Shown in pieces: positions 47,625 through 56,489 of a stretch of 64,000 nucleotides of DNA (positions within the stretch are counted from its first letter, which is position 1; every line of letters starts with the position of its first letter). The DNA is from Phycisphaerae bacterium (lineage in GTDB: Bacteria > Planctomycetota > Phycisphaerae > Sedimentisphaerales > SM23-30). The position numbers and the translations under genes were made by a program. The notes beneath the pieces were generated by a model. That model searched no databases. It saw nothing but the letters and a program-made list of their open reading frames with translations, and was not told where the DNA came from. The stretch spans positions 1-64,000 of the forward strand of contig JAEIOG010000003.1 of the NCBI GenBank assembly GCA_016342495.1. Reading direction: 5' to 3'.

Positions 47625-48683
47625 ATGGCTAAACGCTTTTTTATATTAATTTCAATATTGCTGTTTACAGGCTTTGGCTGTCAGGAGAAATCCAAGATAG
47701 CCACCACTGGTGCAGATCCGACAAAAGAAAGTGCCGTTTCAGCTAAAAAGGTGCCCATTGAGCCTAGCTGGTATAAAACCGGGCAAAATTTCAAGGCCAA
47801 AGTGAGTCTTACCTCAGATTTAATTATGATGGCTCCGCTGCGGATGGATAAAACCGACCTTAAAAAGACAGTTATGGTTCTGAACTATAAAGTCATCGAG
47901 GCTGATCAACAGCAGGCAACTATTGAAATTACCGTTGAGTCGATCCATGCCACTATGGTAACTATCGGAAGAAAATTCGGCTATGACAGTGAAGATGTCA
48001 AAGTTGCCAAAAGCATTAGTAATCCAGAGAATAAAAAAGGGGCAAAGCAGCAACAGGATAAATTTGCTAATAGCTTCAGTGAAGTCAAAGGCCAAAAATA
48101 TATAGCCAGGATTAATCGAGATGGCCAGGTGATAAGCCTCGATATTCAAGGCAATATTTTGAAAAAAGAAGCTTCCGGCCAACCACGCGGGGAAATGATA
48201 GGCGGCGATCAGCTAACGATGCTGTTTAATGAATATGCTCTTAAGGCATATGCCTCCCCTTTACTATGGTCCGGGGCGAAAGATTTTGATGCTGACAAAA
48301 ATCAGGAACTCGGATTAAAAACGACAGTGGTTTTGCCATTTATGAAACCTTTCCAACTCAATCGAAAAGTATCGACTGTCAGTGAAGATTCGCAAACAAA
48401 GATTGACTATACGCTGGCTTTAACTGAAAGTGAATATTCAACAGTCAAAGAAGGTAAGGTATATTATACCCCCAAAGAAATTTCTCCTGATGCCAAAGGA
48501 AACGCGATTTACTCGAAAACACATTTAAGAGTGAACTATTTAAATGATAGTTTCAAGCTGAAAATTAATTCGTTAAATCTTCCCGCGCAAAGTAAGGGCA
48601 AAAATAATGTGGTTATGCTCTATACATATGATCGGACAATAGAACCGATAGAAACTATAATCAAGGATAAACTGAATAATTAA
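47625..48683 (+). CDS. Lipoprotein of unknown function, first of a related pair
   Basis: A 352-aa lipoprotein (lipobox GFGC, Cys19) with a beta-rich body. It contains KYIARINRDGQVISLDIQG, a beta-hairpin phrase that recurs in modified form in the next gene (FTVKISPSTKVLEVQGLD), so the two are probably distant paralogues. I recall such pairs as DUF6263-like but cannot confirm it. The ribosome site is ACAGGAG. It precedes its partner by 19 bp and is likely cotranscribed with it. Confidence 0.7.
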   Translation: MAKRFFILISILLFTGFGCQEKSKIATTGADPTKESAVSAKKVPIEPSWYKTGQNFKAKVSLTSDLIMMAPLRMDKTDLKKTVMVLNYKVIEADQQQATIEITVESIHATMVTIGRKFGYDSEDVKVAKSISNPENKKGAKQQQDKFANSFSEVKGQKYIARINRDGQVISLDIQGNILKKEASGQPRGEMIGGDQLTMLFNEYALKAYASPLLWSGAKDFDADKNQELGLKTTVVLPFMKPFQLNRKVSTVSEDSQTKIDYTLALTESEYSTVKEGKVYYTPKEISPDAKGNAIYSKTHLRVNYLNDSFKLKINSLNLPAQSKGKNNVVMLYTYDRTIEPIETIIKDKLNN

Positions 48684-48702
48684 CTGTAGAAGGAGTTCAA
48701 GA

Positions 48703-49785
48703 ATGAAAAAACTAGCATTTGCAATGATAGCTGTTATGGTCGCGTTGATCACTGGCTGTGCAACTGGTCCTAAACCAACCTTAAGATGTAATTATGAGGT
48801 AGGCCAGGAAGATGTATTAACATATAAATCCAGCACAAGTTATAAAACCTGGATTGAAATGCCCAAGAAAGATCCATCGACACCTGATACCCGCACAACC
48901 ACCAGAGAGCTGGTCTTAAATCGCAAAGTTACAGAAGTAGCTGAAGACGGCACCGCTACCATGCTGGTTTCATATCAGAAAGCAGACCTGGGCCTGGAAA
49001 TAGATGTAAGAGATGCATCCAATGCCAATAAAAAAGATGCCCGTAAGAAATCCAGTAAGACATATGCCAATGAAGGTGATAAATTCAAAACTGATTTCCC
49101 CGGCGAACCTAAGCTGGTCGGCAAGACATTTACCGTTAAAATATCTCCATCTACAAAAGTCCTGGAAGTTCAGGGGCTGGATGCTTTGCTAAAAGAATTA
49201 AAGCTGACCGAAGACAGCGAAGGTATTGTACCAGAATTTGTCAGCGAAAAATTTATCAAAGAAATGCTTGAGTGCAATTTTGTCACCTATGCCTCTGACG
49301 AAACAGCGGCAAATATCGCAGACTACCTGAGCAAAGGCGAAGATGTCAAAACTTATGACAAAATCATTCAGACACCCAACAGCATGATCAAAGGCCAGGC
49401 TTTAATGAATAAATATTCTGTTGATTCAATTGAAGCGGTCAACAATGACCAGCTGATTAATATCGGCACAGCAGTTGAAGTGCTTTATCAGCCTCAGGAT
49501 GGTATCGAAGAACAAGTCCCTGATAATTTCATGCAAAAGGTAATCAAAGACAATAGCGAAATGAATGAATTAACTGTTATCGGTGATTGCCAATTTATGG
49601 GTCTAAGCGGAAGACCGGTTAAATGGAGTTATGACATTGACTGCATGTTGATTCTGGATGGCGCAAAAGTCAAAATGGGTGGCGGCGACAATGCTAAGAA
49701 GAAAAAAGCTGAACCCGGCTCAGAAGGTTATATGTACACCAAGACCACCATCACGAATTCCTGTGAATATAAAATTGTGAAATAA
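48703..49785 (+). CDS. Lipoprotein of unknown function, second of a related pair
   Basis: A 360-aa lipoprotein (lipobox ITGC, Cys19), rich in lysine, glutamate and aspartate, with no recognised catalytic motif. KISPSTKVLEVQGLDALLK corresponds to the phrase in the upstream gene. GAAGGAG lies 8 nt upstream of the ATG. A terminator follows, ending the two-gene unit. The role is unknown; both look like periplasmic binding or structural lipoproteins. Confidence 0.7.
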   Translation: MKKLAFAMIAVMVALITGCATGPKPTLRCNYEVGQEDVLTYKSSTSYKTWIEMPKKDPSTPDTRTTTRELVLNRKVTEVAEDGTATMLVSYQKADLGLEIDVRDASNANKKDARKKSSKTYANEGDKFKTDFPGEPKLVGKTFTVKISPSTKVLEVQGLDALLKELKLTEDSEGIVPEFVSEKFIKEMLECNFVTYASDETAANIADYLSKGEDVKTYDKIIQTPNSMIKGQALMNKYSVDSIEAVNNDQLINIGTAVEVLYQPQDGIEEQVPDNFMQKVIKDNSEMNELTVIGDCQFMGLSGRPVKWSYDIDCMLILDGAKVKMGGGDNAKKKKAEPGSEGYMYTKTTITNSCEYKIVK

Positions 49786-49810
49786 CAGTTTTAGATATTG
49801 AATATTATAA

Positions 49811-49842
49811 AGCTCGCCATAAATAGTTGGCGGGCTTTTTTT
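49811..49842 (+). terminator. Rho-independent terminator of the lipoprotein pair
   Basis: AGCTCGCCA and TGGCGGGCT pair over 9 bp (one T-G wobble), followed by TTTTTT. The remaining 250 nt to the next gene hold no visible feature. Confidence 0.85.
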
Positions 49843-50096
49843 ATGCGCTAAAATCTATACCTAAGCGCATTGGGTGGCCAGACAAAATACAACCTGCTTA
49901 TATGGTTTGGTCCTATAAAACAGTAAATGATTATGATTATACGATTTTTGTCTTTTTTTTATGCGGTTTGGGCCGGTTATAACGGTTTTGCTAAAGTAAA
50001 AGTTATCTTGGGTATTAATTATACCGAAATATAGATTAGTGGATCATGGTATTTTGATACCATTATTAAAACTAATAGCTAGATGAGGACAGTAAA

Positions 50097-51170
50097 ATGC
50101 TTCGTAGCGAACGAATCGAAAATGTAGCAGCTGACTGCGTATATTTCAAAGGTGACCAGCCATGTCAGCCCCATGCCCATGGCGGCCATACCTGCCGATG
50201 CGCTTTGTACCGACCATTAAGTAAAAGGGTTCTTTTTGTTCAGCTTAGCTCACCAGCGGAAGTCATTGCCAGCAGTGCGATTTTATTCCGCATGAAAGAT
50301 GATGATCCAAATATAAAGATAACATATTTGACCGCCTGGCCCGAGCTTTTGCCAACGATTGTCGATGAACCATTGAAATTCAATGCGGCAAATTTGAAAC
50401 GGGTTGAATTCAATGCATTTGATAATGCTTATAATCTGGATATGTCGCTGGAAGCTTGTGCGATATTTAACGGGATAAACGCAGAAAATAAAAATGGATT
50501 CTTTTTCCAGAACAATCGCAGTGCTCCTTTAGATGATGCAGCTCAAGGTATTTATCTTAACAAATTGTTTCCTAAGCTATCGAATAAAAATGTCTCCCTT
50601 GTCCGTAATATATTCCAGCTTTGCAATGTCGAATATAATATGGAAATGCCATTTTTGAAAAAGACCATAGCAGGTGATGCCAAAGATATAGCAATCACCA
50701 CGGCTACTGACCCTGACAATCCAACGATGAAAAGCTGGACACCAGCATTGTTTGCCAGACTTACCGACATTTTATATAATAATGGCTATAACCCAACAAT
50801 CTTAGGAACCGCTGAAACATATATAAAAGATTCATATATCGCCAGCAATAGCCAGGGCAGCTATCCAGGGCCTTTGACGATAAGAGAAATGATGGATCAA
50901 ATCAAAAGTGCATCAACAGTGATAAGTTTTGCTCAATGGACCACGCAGCTTAGCTGGGCAATGGGTAAAGAAGTAATACATGTCCAGGGACAAATTCAAA
51001 AAGGCCAAACAGAAAAAATCCGCCGCTTAACTATTGTTACGCCTTTGATAGACATCAGCAAAAGCGATGCAATCGATACGATTTTGCCGGAGAATGTCGC
51101 TGATATTATCCTTGCTGGTGAAAGAAATAAAATTGAAAATAAAAATCCCAATGAGGTGTCTATACACTAA
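50097..51170 (+). CDS. Glycosyltransferase family 9-like protein with N-terminal Cys cluster
   Basis: A 357-aa protein with the layout of GT9 (heptosyltransferase/WaaF-like) enzymes: an N-domain phrase VLFVQLSSPAEVIASSAIL, a loop with NAFDNAYNLDMS, and a C-domain with LTIREMMDQIKSASTVISF that resembles the nucleotide-sugar binding end. The first 40 residues carry Cys14, Cys23, Cys33 and Cys35 with HAHGGH between them, so a metal site is possible. GAGGA lies 9 nt before the ATG. GT9 enzymes add sugars to lipopolysaccharide or other glycans; which is not known. Confidence 0.72.
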   Translation: MLRSERIENVAADCVYFKGDQPCQPHAHGGHTCRCALYRPLSKRVLFVQLSSPAEVIASSAILFRMKDDDPNIKITYLTAWPELLPTIVDEPLKFNAANLKRVEFNAFDNAYNLDMSLEACAIFNGINAENKNGFFFQNNRSAPLDDAAQGIYLNKLFPKLSNKNVSLVRNIFQLCNVEYNMEMPFLKKTIAGDAKDIAITTATDPDNPTMKSWTPALFARLTDILYNNGYNPTILGTAETYIKDSYIASNSQGSYPGPLTIREMMDQIKSASTVISFAQWTTQLSWAMGKEVIHVQGQIQKGQTEKIRRLTIVTPLIDISKSDAIDTILPENVADIILAGERNKIENKNPNEVSIH

Positions 51171-51235
51171 GAATTGTTTCGCCCAGTCCAAATGGAGGAA
51201 GCCCTTGATTTGATATCGAGGGTTTTTTTTATGAT

Positions 51236-52042
51236 TTATTTTAGATTAAAATATTTTAGGGTGGCTTTTTCGATTAGTTTAGCTGGAAGAATGGCTTTAA
51301 TTATTGGCATGATTTTGCTTTCACGCCCTATGCGGTACCGGAGTTTTGGGGTTTTCTTTTGGGCTACTTTGGCGATGAGCTTAGCGACGTTGGCTGGGTT
51401 GCCGCCATCGCGGACGCCTTTGGTGAAATAATTGTGGACCTTATTTCGATGTTTATCATAATCGGCAATAGGGGTGGTAGCTAATATTGAGGCATTATCG
51501 ATATTAGTTTTGAAGAAACCCGGCTCAATTAATGAAACATAAATATTGAAATGCAGCAGTTCAGTGCGGAGCGATTCGCTATAGCCTTCGACGGCAAACT
51601 TGGAAGCGGCATAAAATCCGCGGTAGGGAACACCCATCAGCCCAGCGATAGAACTAATATTGATAATTTTGCCACAGCGTTGGGATCGCATGGTTGGCAA
51701 AATTGCATTGGTAAGCCGGACCAGGCCTACAAAATTGGTTTGAAAAATTGACTCGACCTGATCGATATCGGTTTCTTCAGCAAAACCATTGACGACGAAA
51801 CCGGCATTATTAACAAGTACATCGCAGCGGCCAGCTTTATTCAATAATGTGGCGACGCAATCTTTAACTGATTGCTCATCGCCGACATCAAGGGTGAGCA
51901 TTTCCATGCCATCGACAGGTGAGGGGATAGCCTTACGTGAAGTGCCAAAGACGCGATAGCCTTCGTTAATAAAAGCTTTAGCGGTTTCCAGGCCAAAGCC
52001 AGAGGAGGCGCCGGAAATTAAGATTGTTGGTTGGTTTGACAT
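51236..52042 (-). CDS. Short-chain dehydrogenase/reductase
   Basis: A classical SDR oxidoreductase (268 aa) using NAD(P)H. Motifs: cofactor-binding GASSGFG (residues 11-17), NNAG, the serine in NISSIAG and the YAASK catalytic Tyr/Lys pair; SLIEPGFFKTNI follows. The substrate cannot be predicted. Upstream AAGTGA is a weak ribosome site. The gene converges with the GT9-like gene and follows the small membrane ORF on the same strand. Confidence 0.93.
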   Translation of the reverse strand: MSNQPTILISGASSGFGLETAKAFINEGYRVFGTSRKAIPSPVDGMEMLTLDVGDEQSVKDCVATLLNKAGRCDVLVNNAGFVVNGFAEETDIDQVESIFQTNFVGLVRLTNAILPTMRSQRCGKIINISSIAGLMGVPYRGFYAASKFAVEGYSESLRTELLHFNIYVSLIEPGFFKTNIDNASILATTPIADYDKHRNKVHNYFTKGVRDGGNPANVAKLIAKVAQKKTPKLRYRIGRESKIMPIIKAILPAKLIEKATLKYFNLK

Positions 52043-52112
52043 TAATAATTTTCACTTAAATAAATATTCATCAGGTTGATATATTATTTTACACTTCTTG
52101 TACTCTCCCATT

Positions 52113-52268
52113 TTAATTCCCACATAATCTTCGCATATCCCTCACATCAACACAGCAGGTTTCGACTATACGCTGAGTGAATTGGCGAGCGGAGCCGAAC
52201 AGGCAGCTGTAGGCTATGAGAAAAAGCCCGATTGTAACAGTCAGGATTTTAAGAGTTAGTTTTAACAT
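52113..52268 (-). CDS. Small membrane ORF (51 aa), not confirmed
   Basis: An open frame on the minus strand starts ATG at 52268 with AAGG 8-11 nt upstream and ends TAA at 52113. It encodes 51 residues with an N-terminal hydrophobic stretch (LTLKILTVTIGLFLIAYSC) and a Cys/Arg-rich tail (ETCCVDVRDMRRLCGN). It lies 28 nt behind the OmpH-like gene, so it could be part of that transcript. Chance occurrence cannot be excluded. Confidence 0.45.
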   Translation of the reverse strand: MLKLTLKILTVTIGLFLIAYSCLFGSARQFTQRIVETCCVDVRDMRRLCGN

Positions 52269-52296
52269 GATTTTGCCTTTCATAATTTTAGTGACA

Positions 52297-52782
52297 TTAC
52301 TCGGCTTGTTCCAGGGTGACAGGTTTGGTTTTGAGAAGCTGGTTAACAGTTTTAAGTTGTTTTTCGTTTAAGTTGAATATTGCGACAACTTTATCAGTTA
52401 CGTCGATAGCGGTTTTTCCATCATAAGTATTATCAGGGACGACAATATCGACGCCAGCTTCTTTGGCAATTATAGCCAAATTATCTTTGATATCTGCAAC
52501 AACATTATCAATTTTATCATTACTAAATACCTGGCGATGAATTTGTTTTTGTTTGGCTTGCATGGCGCCGCTTATTTTGTTGTAAGTTTCGGTATCGCCA
52601 TCTTTTTTTGCGGTCTGGGCTTTATTATACATTTCTTTGAGCTGGTTTTGATTTGCCTCGGTCCAAAAATGCCCATAGGCCACTATCCGACTGTTGAAGG
52701 TAGCTACCTTTTCAACAGTTGCACAGCCAAACATATAGCAACTGGTAAAAGCTAACAAAAAAATTGCACATGTATTTTTCAT
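52297..52782 (-). CDS. OmpH/Skp-like lipoprotein
   Basis: A 161-aa lipoprotein (lipobox YMFGC, Cys20) with Skp/OmpH periplasmic chaperone features: VEKVATFNSRIVAYGHF, a helical charged middle, and IIAKEAGVDIVVPD, then IDVTDKVVAIFNL near the C-terminus, the usual OmpH end. Skp-type proteins hold unfolded outer-membrane proteins; this one is lipid-anchored. It is upstream of the small membrane ORF and downstream of the MarR gene on the same strand. Confidence 0.78.
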   Translation of the reverse strand: MKNTCAIFLLAFTSCYMFGCATVEKVATFNSRIVAYGHFWTEANQNQLKEMYNKAQTAKKDGDTETYNKISGAMQAKQKQIHRQVFSNDKIDNVVADIKDNLAIIAKEAGVDIVVPDNTYDGKTAIDVTDKVVAIFNLNEKQLKTVNQLLKTKPVTLEQAE

Positions 52783-52823
52783 TTTTACATCTCCGTTTTT
52801 AGAATAAATAACTCAACGAGGAA

Positions 52824-52846
52824 AACCTCGTGTCGATCACGAGGTT
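52824..52846 (-). terminator. Hairpin between MarR and OmpH-like genes
   Basis: AACCTCGTG and CACGAGGTT form a perfect 9-bp stem with a 5-nt loop. On the minus strand it is followed by TTCC, a poor T-run, so it may end or attenuate the MarR transcript. Confidence 0.45.
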
Positions 52847-52958
52847 ATCTAACAACTGCTCACAGCTGTTTATATAGAGTGAATACCTGCTTCTCCCAGG
52901 TTCCTATGAACCTCTATATCACGACTTATTTTTATTTTTCCAGGTGGAAATTTCATTT

Positions 52959-53444
52959 TTAATTCTCTGCCAGTTTCGATGCATTGGCTCTTACCGTTTC
53001 CATCATTTGTATCAGGTTTTTTTGTTGATCTTCGTTGAGATCAGCCATCACCAATTGGATTCGCTGGGCATATAGCACTTCGACTTCATCTAAAAGTTTT
53101 TCACCCTTTTCTGTCATAATTACGATATTGCTACGGCGGTCGCCAGGGGCAGCGGTGCGGGTTACCAGATCACCCTTTTCCATGCGGTCAACCAACATGG
53201 TGATGTTGGCACGGTTGACCAGCATCATTTTGCTGATGGTGGCCTGAGTCATGCCTTTGTTGTCAGAAGTCTGATATTTCAAAAGCATCAGCAAATTAAA
53301 CTGGACATCGGTCAGGCCAAAAGCCTTGAAAAATTCATCGCCCGCCTTTTTCAGACAAGAAACCGTATGATAAATGTTCAGGATAGCTTCGTGAGCCAAC
53401 ATCTCTATATCGCGATTAAAACCAAGTTCATCTTTTAGAGCCAT
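52959..53444 (-). CDS. MarR-family transcriptional regulator
   Basis: A 161-aa winged-helix regulator. The MarR core is seen in GLTDVQFNLLMLLKYQ, MTQATISKMMLVNRANITML and MEKGDLVTRTAAPGDRRSN (wing), with a C-terminal dimerisation helix. MarR proteins bind operators as dimers and respond to small ligands; target and ligand are unknown. The start is placed at the ATG at 53444 with AAGGA upstream, instead of the TTG at 53453. Confidence 0.93.
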   Translation of the reverse strand: MALKDELGFNRDIEMLAHEAILNIYHTVSCLKKAGDEFFKAFGLTDVQFNLLMLLKYQTSDNKGMTQATISKMMLVNRANITMLVDRMEKGDLVTRTAAPGDRRSNIVIMTEKGEKLLDEVEVLYAQRIQLVMADLNEDQQKNLIQMMETVRANASKLAEN

Positions 53445-53624
53445 CTTATTCAATCCTTATGTTTGTCAATTCTCTTATTGTTTACATATTAACTATACAC
53501 CAAGAAACCAGATTGTCAAATGGAAATGGGATAATTATTTGATAATTATTTAGTGATTTCATATAAACACCTGTAAATAAGCACCTTACAACTTGTTAAT
53601 TTGTTAACATTTATTTTTACCCAT

Positions 53625-53665
53625 AAAAAAACCTTTGCCATTTGGCACTACCAAACAGGCAAAGG
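53625..53665 (-). terminator. Rho-independent terminator of the small membrane protein gene
   Basis: CCTTTGCC and GGCAAAGG close a larger stem that contains TTTGG/CCAAA, followed on the minus strand by TTTTTTT. Confidence 0.92.
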
Positions 53666-53695
53666 GAAAATTTTAGGTTAAAACTAATACTAAAA

Positions 53696-53932
53696 TCAAG
53701 CAGCCACAGGCATCATTGCGGTACCAATACCCCAAACGATTACACCAGCCATTTTTAATACAATTGGCCGCCAAGTTTCACGGATATTCATAAAGAAGTA
53801 AATCAGAGCCACAATAGGAAGTAATATACATCCAATTCCCCAGCCAACTGAATCATCAAAAACTGTAATAAGAAACCATATACCGCCAGAGGCCATCATA
53901 ATAATTCCAATTATTGCTATTGCTAAACCCAT
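53696..53932 (-). CDS. Small membrane protein of unknown function
   Basis: A 78-aa protein almost entirely hydrophobic, with about three membrane segments (LAIAIIGIIMMASGGIWFLI, GCILLPIVALIYFFM, AGVIVWGIGTAMMPV) separated by a short NIRETWRP loop. AAGGAG precedes the ATG, and a strong terminator follows, both supporting a real gene. No family is recognised. Confidence 0.75.
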   Translation of the reverse strand: MGLAIAIIGIIMMASGGIWFLITVFDDSVGWGIGCILLPIVALIYFFMNIRETWRPIVLKMAGVIVWGIGTAMMPVAA

Positions 53933-54091
53933 ACCATAATCTCCTTAAATAATTATTAAAATCTTATTTTACCCTTGTCACCTTCAGAATACACCTATAA
54001 GATACAGTAATACTATTATGGTGTCAAATAAAAAAGGCAAACAATTAGATATTGAGTCTGCCCTTGGTGATTTCAAGATTTTGTAATTATC

Positions 54092-55552
54092 TTATTTCAA
54101 TTTATCATCCAGAAGTTTATTAACAACCTGAGGGTTAGCCTGGCCTTTGGATTTTTGCATTACCTGGCCCATGAGGAAGCCGCGGGATTTTCCGGCTTTT
54201 TTGGAACCAGACAAAGCTTCTTCGACGGCGGCAGGGTTATCGGCTAAGACCTGGTCAACTATACTTTCGATTGCGGAGGTATCAGATACCTGAATAAGAT
54301 TATTTTCTTTGGCAATGGTTTCAGGGTCACGGTCATCTTCTAATAAGATTTTGAAGATTTTGGCACCGGCTGAGGCATTGATTTTATTGCCATCAATCAT
54401 GGCAGCCAACTGGCCCAGCTGATTGGCGCTTATGCCAATTTGATCGACGGTGGTATTGGATTCATTAGCGATGCTAAGTCCAAGCTGAGTAACTAAATTG
54501 GCAACACGTTTAGCTGATCCACCAGCTTTTACTGCCGCATCGAAAAATTTAGCGGTAGCGGCATCAGCAGTTAATACTGATGCATCATAATCATTTAGAC
54601 CTAATTTTTCTATGAAACGTTTTTTCATTGCACCAGGCATTTCTGGCATGGACGCACGCAGTTCGGCCAACCATTCTTGGTCAACTTCAACTGGGACCAA
54701 ATCAGGATCCGGAAAGTAGCGATAGTCGTGGCTTTCTTCTTTTTCACGTTGGAAAACGGTCTGCTGTTTTTCATCGTCCCAGCCACGATTTTGTTTGCCA
54801 CGGTGTTCGATGGTGAAAGTTTTATCCTTTTTCCATTCTTCCAACTGACGCCATTGTTCATAAGCGACGGCACCTTCGACGGCACGGAAACTGTTTAGAT
54901 TTTTAATTTCACAAATTGGGGTTTTGTAAACCTTGCCATCGTCATCGGTGATCTTTAGATTAATATTAGGTTCAAAACGCATTTGGCCCAGCTGCATGTT
55001 GGCATCGGATACACCCAGAAACTGAATTATCTTTTGCAGTTGTTGGCAAAGTATTCGGCATTGCTCAGCTGATTCGATATCGGGTTCGGTAACAATCTCC
55101 AAAAGTGCGGTACCGGTTCGATTGAGGTCAACGCGCGAGTAGCTAAGGCCTTCATGTTGATTTTTGCCGGCATCTTCTTCCAAGTGAGCACGGATTAAAC
55201 CGATGCGTTTGGTGTTGCCATCTTCAAGGGGAATGTCAATATAGCCATCATAGCTCATGGGCAGGTCATATTGGCTGATCTGATAATTTTTCGGCAGATC
55301 CGGGTAATAATAACACTTGCGATCCCATTTGGTAAAATTGGCAATTTTCAAATTCAATGCCAAAGCCGCCTTAACCGAAAGCTCATAAGCTTTGCGATTC
55401 ATCACCGGCAGTGCACCGGGCAATCCCAGACATACCGGGCAGACATTACTGTTGGCATCATCGCCATAACCTATTTTACAGCCACAAAATAATTTTGATT
55501 TGGTGGCCAACTGTATATGTATTTCTAAACCTACAATTAATTCTGATTTCAT
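54092..55552 (-). CDS. gatB: Aspartyl/glutamyl-tRNA amidotransferase subunit B
   Basis: GatB (486 aa) phosphorylates and, with GatA-supplied ammonia, amidates misacylated Glu-tRNA-Gln and Asp-tRNA-Asn. The start is typical (VGLEIHIQL), followed by CPVCLGLPGALPVMN, SQYDLPMSYDG and DLNRTGTALLEIVTEPD. The C-terminal YqeY-like tail ends GFLMGQVMQKSKGQANPQ. It is the last gene of a minus-strand operon and is separated from the SGNH-type gene by 34 nt. Confidence 0.97.
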   Translation of the reverse strand: MKSELIVGLEIHIQLATKSKLFCGCKIGYGDDANSNVCPVCLGLPGALPVMNRKAYELSVKAALALNLKIANFTKWDRKCYYYPDLPKNYQISQYDLPMSYDGYIDIPLEDGNTKRIGLIRAHLEEDAGKNQHEGLSYSRVDLNRTGTALLEIVTEPDIESAEQCRILCQQLQKIIQFLGVSDANMQLGQMRFEPNINLKITDDDGKVYKTPICEIKNLNSFRAVEGAVAYEQWRQLEEWKKDKTFTIEHRGKQNRGWDDEKQQTVFQREKEESHDYRYFPDPDLVPVEVDQEWLAELRASMPEMPGAMKKRFIEKLGLNDYDASVLTADAATAKFFDAAVKAGGSAKRVANLVTQLGLSIANESNTTVDQIGISANQLGQLAAMIDGNKINASAGAKIFKILLEDDRDPETIAKENNLIQVSDTSAIESIVDQVLADNPAAVEEALSGSKKAGKSRGFLMGQVMQKSKGQANPQVVNKLLDDKLK

Positions 55553-55586
55553 TTTTTATCATCCATTGAATTTATATTCTGTTTTA

Positions 55587-56351
55587 TTATGGCTTGCTTG
55601 GTGTTGGAAACCATTCTAATATTTTTTCTGCGATTAAGTCATGGCCCCTGCGATTAGGGTGATTATAACCATTTGACAGGAGTTGTTTTGTTTTAATACC
55701 TTTTACCAAAACCGTATCGAAAGTAGCCAGACTATCAACCATGCCAACATTATACTTTTTTGCTAACTGGCGAATTTGTTGGGCGTGTTGATTTAGAGGT
55801 TCATCCGATTTGTCCACAACATGAGCGACATCAATACTTGGCGTAAGCAATATTACTTTTATATTCTTTTCTAATGCCTGCTCGATCATACTTTCCCAAG
55901 CAGATTTAGCATCAGCAAGGCCAGCTGCCCTGTCATTTAAGGCGTAATCTATCAACAGAACGTCTGGCTTGTGACAAAGTACATCCCGAGCAAATCGTTT
56001 TGAACCCTTTATGGAATTTTCACCACCAATAGCAGTTACAATAACGTTAACAACCGAATAAGGGTATCGCTGTTTTAAGCCAACATGAAACAAATGTGGA
56101 TAGGCATTAAACGTATCAACCACAGGCGTTGCAAAATAACCCGAAGGCACACTATGGCCATGGAAAACAATATTGATGCTTCGGTTTTTGGGCCATTTGA
56201 CACTAAGTTCCTGACAAATATTTCCCAGGTAAGTTTGCTTCTCAGCTATAGATAAAGGGTTATTCACCTCTTCAGCATCAACTTTTTTAAGTACAACGTC
56301 CGGAGAAAGCAGGCCAATGCCAGTAATTGCCATAAAAACTCTTCTATTCAT
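55587..56351 (-). CDS. Exported SGNH-type hydrolase with variant motifs
   Basis: A 254-aa exported hydrolase of the SGNH/GDSL superfamily, which includes esterases and polysaccharide deacetylases. Block I reads VFHGHSVPSGY (GHS in place of GDS), block III LIDYALNDRAAG and block V NHPNRRGHDL. The N-terminus NRRVFMAITGIG suggests a TAT-like or Sec signal. AGGAGA lies 6 nt before the ATG. It lies between gatA and gatB in the same direction, so the substrate may be a glycan handled by the same transcript. Confidence 0.8.
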   Translation of the reverse strand: MNRRVFMAITGIGLLSPDVVLKKVDAEEVNNPLSIAEKQTYLGNICQELSVKWPKNRSINIVFHGHSVPSGYFATPVVDTFNAYPHLFHVGLKQRYPYSVVNVIVTAIGGENSIKGSKRFARDVLCHKPDVLLIDYALNDRAAGLADAKSAWESMIEQALEKNIKVILLTPSIDVAHVVDKSDEPLNQHAQQIRQLAKKYNVGMVDSLATFDTVLVKGIKTKQLLSNGYNHPNRRGHDLIAEKILEWFPTPSKP

Positions 56352-56489
56352 AATTATCTCCTACACCAACAAACAATACGAAACAATATCTCTGGCTAAG
56401 GGTTTAAATTTTATTTCATGCCAATAATAATTTTAACGCTTATATTTATTTTACCGTTATTTAGCGGGTCGCTTCCGCTCGCCGCTGTT

